A stretch of 6,241 nt of DNA from an uncultured Desulfobulbus sp. (GTDB lineage: Bacteria > Desulfobacterota > Desulfobulbia > Desulfobulbales > Desulfobulbaceae). The notes beneath the pieces were generated by a model that ran no database searches, was not told where the DNA came from, and saw only the letters and a program-made list of their open reading frames with translations. This document shows, piece after piece, positions 5,881-6,241 of the stretch. Every line of letters starts with the position of its first letter. Positions within the stretch are counted from its first letter, which is position 1. Location of the stretch: NCBI GenBank assembly GCA_946539945.1, contig CAMNHX010000106.1, forward strand, positions 1 to 6,241. Direction: 5' to 3'. A program made the position numbers and the translations under genes.

Positions 5881-5969
5881 TTCACGCTTTTCTTTTGATT
5901 TTCCAGTGAAGTGAAAAAGGGGAGGCGGCAACGTGAAGCGCTGACAGAAGGATTTGCGGGCAGTTTCTT

Positions 5970-6194
5970 TAGAGCGCTTTTGCTTTGATTTTTTATTCTT
6001 AAGCGGAGTATTCTGCCTTCTTCTCGGAAGAGCCGGGTTTCCGGCACGCCATTTTCAAAAAACAAAGTAAGGGAACCTTGCAAAATAGCCGACAAACTGA
6101 ATTGCCGTTTTTGTAACTTGCCGATTTTCCTCAACTTTACCTGAGCGGATGAGCGCGGATTGTGAATTTTTCAAGGTTCCCTAAAAACGCTCTA
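5970..6194. repeat. Possible TA-flanked MITE-like element with terminal inverted repeats
   Basis: TAGAGCGCTTTT (5970-5981) is the inverse, with one mismatch, of AAAAACGCTCTA (6183-6194). Taking the outer TA as a duplicated target leaves 221 bp with terminal repeats of about 10 bp, a layout typical of small non-autonomous elements moved by IS630/Tc1-type transposases. The interior is AT-richer than the genes around it and encodes no transposase. The short termini mean coincidence is possible; finding further copies in the genome would decide. Confidence 0.35.
6070..6182. repeat. Long inverted repeat AGGGAACCTTG ... CAAGGTTCCCT
   Basis: AGGGAACCTTG (6070-6080) is perfectly inverted at 6172-6182. 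After one mismatch the complementarity continues for five more bases (AAAAT with ATTTT), giving 16 of 17 paired positions around an 85-nt core. The right arm abuts the right end of the larger candidate element. The core contains a near repeat, TTGCCGTTTTTG (6102-6113) and TTGCCGATTTTC (6118-6129), 16 bp apart. It could be part of a mobile repeat or encode a folded RNA. Confidence 0.6.
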
Positions 6195-6241
6195 GTACTC
6201 TGTAACAGCTAAACGTGGCATTATCAGGGAAACGTTCAAAG

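Larger units (their letters stand above)
5697..6241. other. Non-coding region upstream of sat
   Basis: This 545-base stretch holds the sat leader and promoter, a terminator, a dyad and the nested inverted repeats described separately. The only sizeable open frame here (5874-6134, minus, 86 codons) begins with TTG and has a poor ribosome site. It also has mixed, AT-rich codon use unlike the neighbouring genes and straddles the end of the repeat element. I therefore do not call it a gene, although it ends only 7 nt before the terminator stem. The last 46 bases (6196-6241) show nothing I recognise. Confidence 0.6.

Noticed and set aside
5874..6134. An 86-codon minus-strand frame ending just before a terminator
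   Set aside because: It has a TTG start, a poor ribosome site and mixed codon use, and it overlaps the inverted-repeat element and its left boundary. No family was recognised. It could be a degenerate remnant, but I cannot support it as a gene.
6160..6178. TTGTGAATTTTTCAAGG as a possible Rex operator
   Set aside because: Only the left half matches the Rex-type half-site, the spacing is one base short, and it lies about 380 bp upstream of the presumed sat start. It is better explained as part of the inverted repeat.

Overview
The window reads as a core chromosomal segment of a dissimilatory sulfate-reducing bacterium of the Desulfovibrio type. This is inferred from a Desulfovibrio-like ATP sulfurylase with a Cys3-His metal motif, a bacterial two-domain PFK-2/FBPase-2 of a kind I recall being noted in Desulfovibrio, and GC-rich genes with strong AAGGAG-type ribosome binding sites. 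No search was run, so the species is not fixed. All seven confident genes lie on the minus strand, so transcription runs from high to low coordinates.

In transcription order, the right-hand 545 bases (5697-6241) hold no convincing gene. They hold a possible MITE-like repeat (about 5970-6194), a 16-bp dyad, a strong intrinsic terminator (5823-5866) for a transcript arriving from the right, and then a candidate promoter and a structured leader for sat. The sat gene (4416-5696), for sulfate activation, is followed by a 13-bp stem terminator with seven Ts and so looks monocistronic.

Next come aroB (3207-4289, 3-dehydroquinate synthase), a 6-phosphofructo-2-kinase/fructose-2,6-bisphosphatase gene (1840-3081) and a short mazG (1436-1840). 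The last two overlap through TGATG and are probably translationally coupled. These three appear to form a small housekeeping operon of shikimate entry, sugar-phosphate signalling and nucleotide clean-up. The 125-nt gap after aroB leaves its linkage to the other two less certain.

A GC-rich hairpin with a short T-run and further leader structure separate mazG from the ribosomal protein operon rpsF-rpsR-rplI (1269 down to 20). That operon has the classic order and 20-24 nt gaps. Its S6 protein carries a long, strongly acidic C-terminal tail.

I see no defence system, CRISPR array, tRNA, rRNA or complete insertion sequence. The most interesting items are the eukaryote-like PFK-2/FBPase-2 with both catalytic sites apparently intact, the structured leaders of sat and rpsF, the S6 tail, and the TA-flanked inverted-repeat element upstream of sat.
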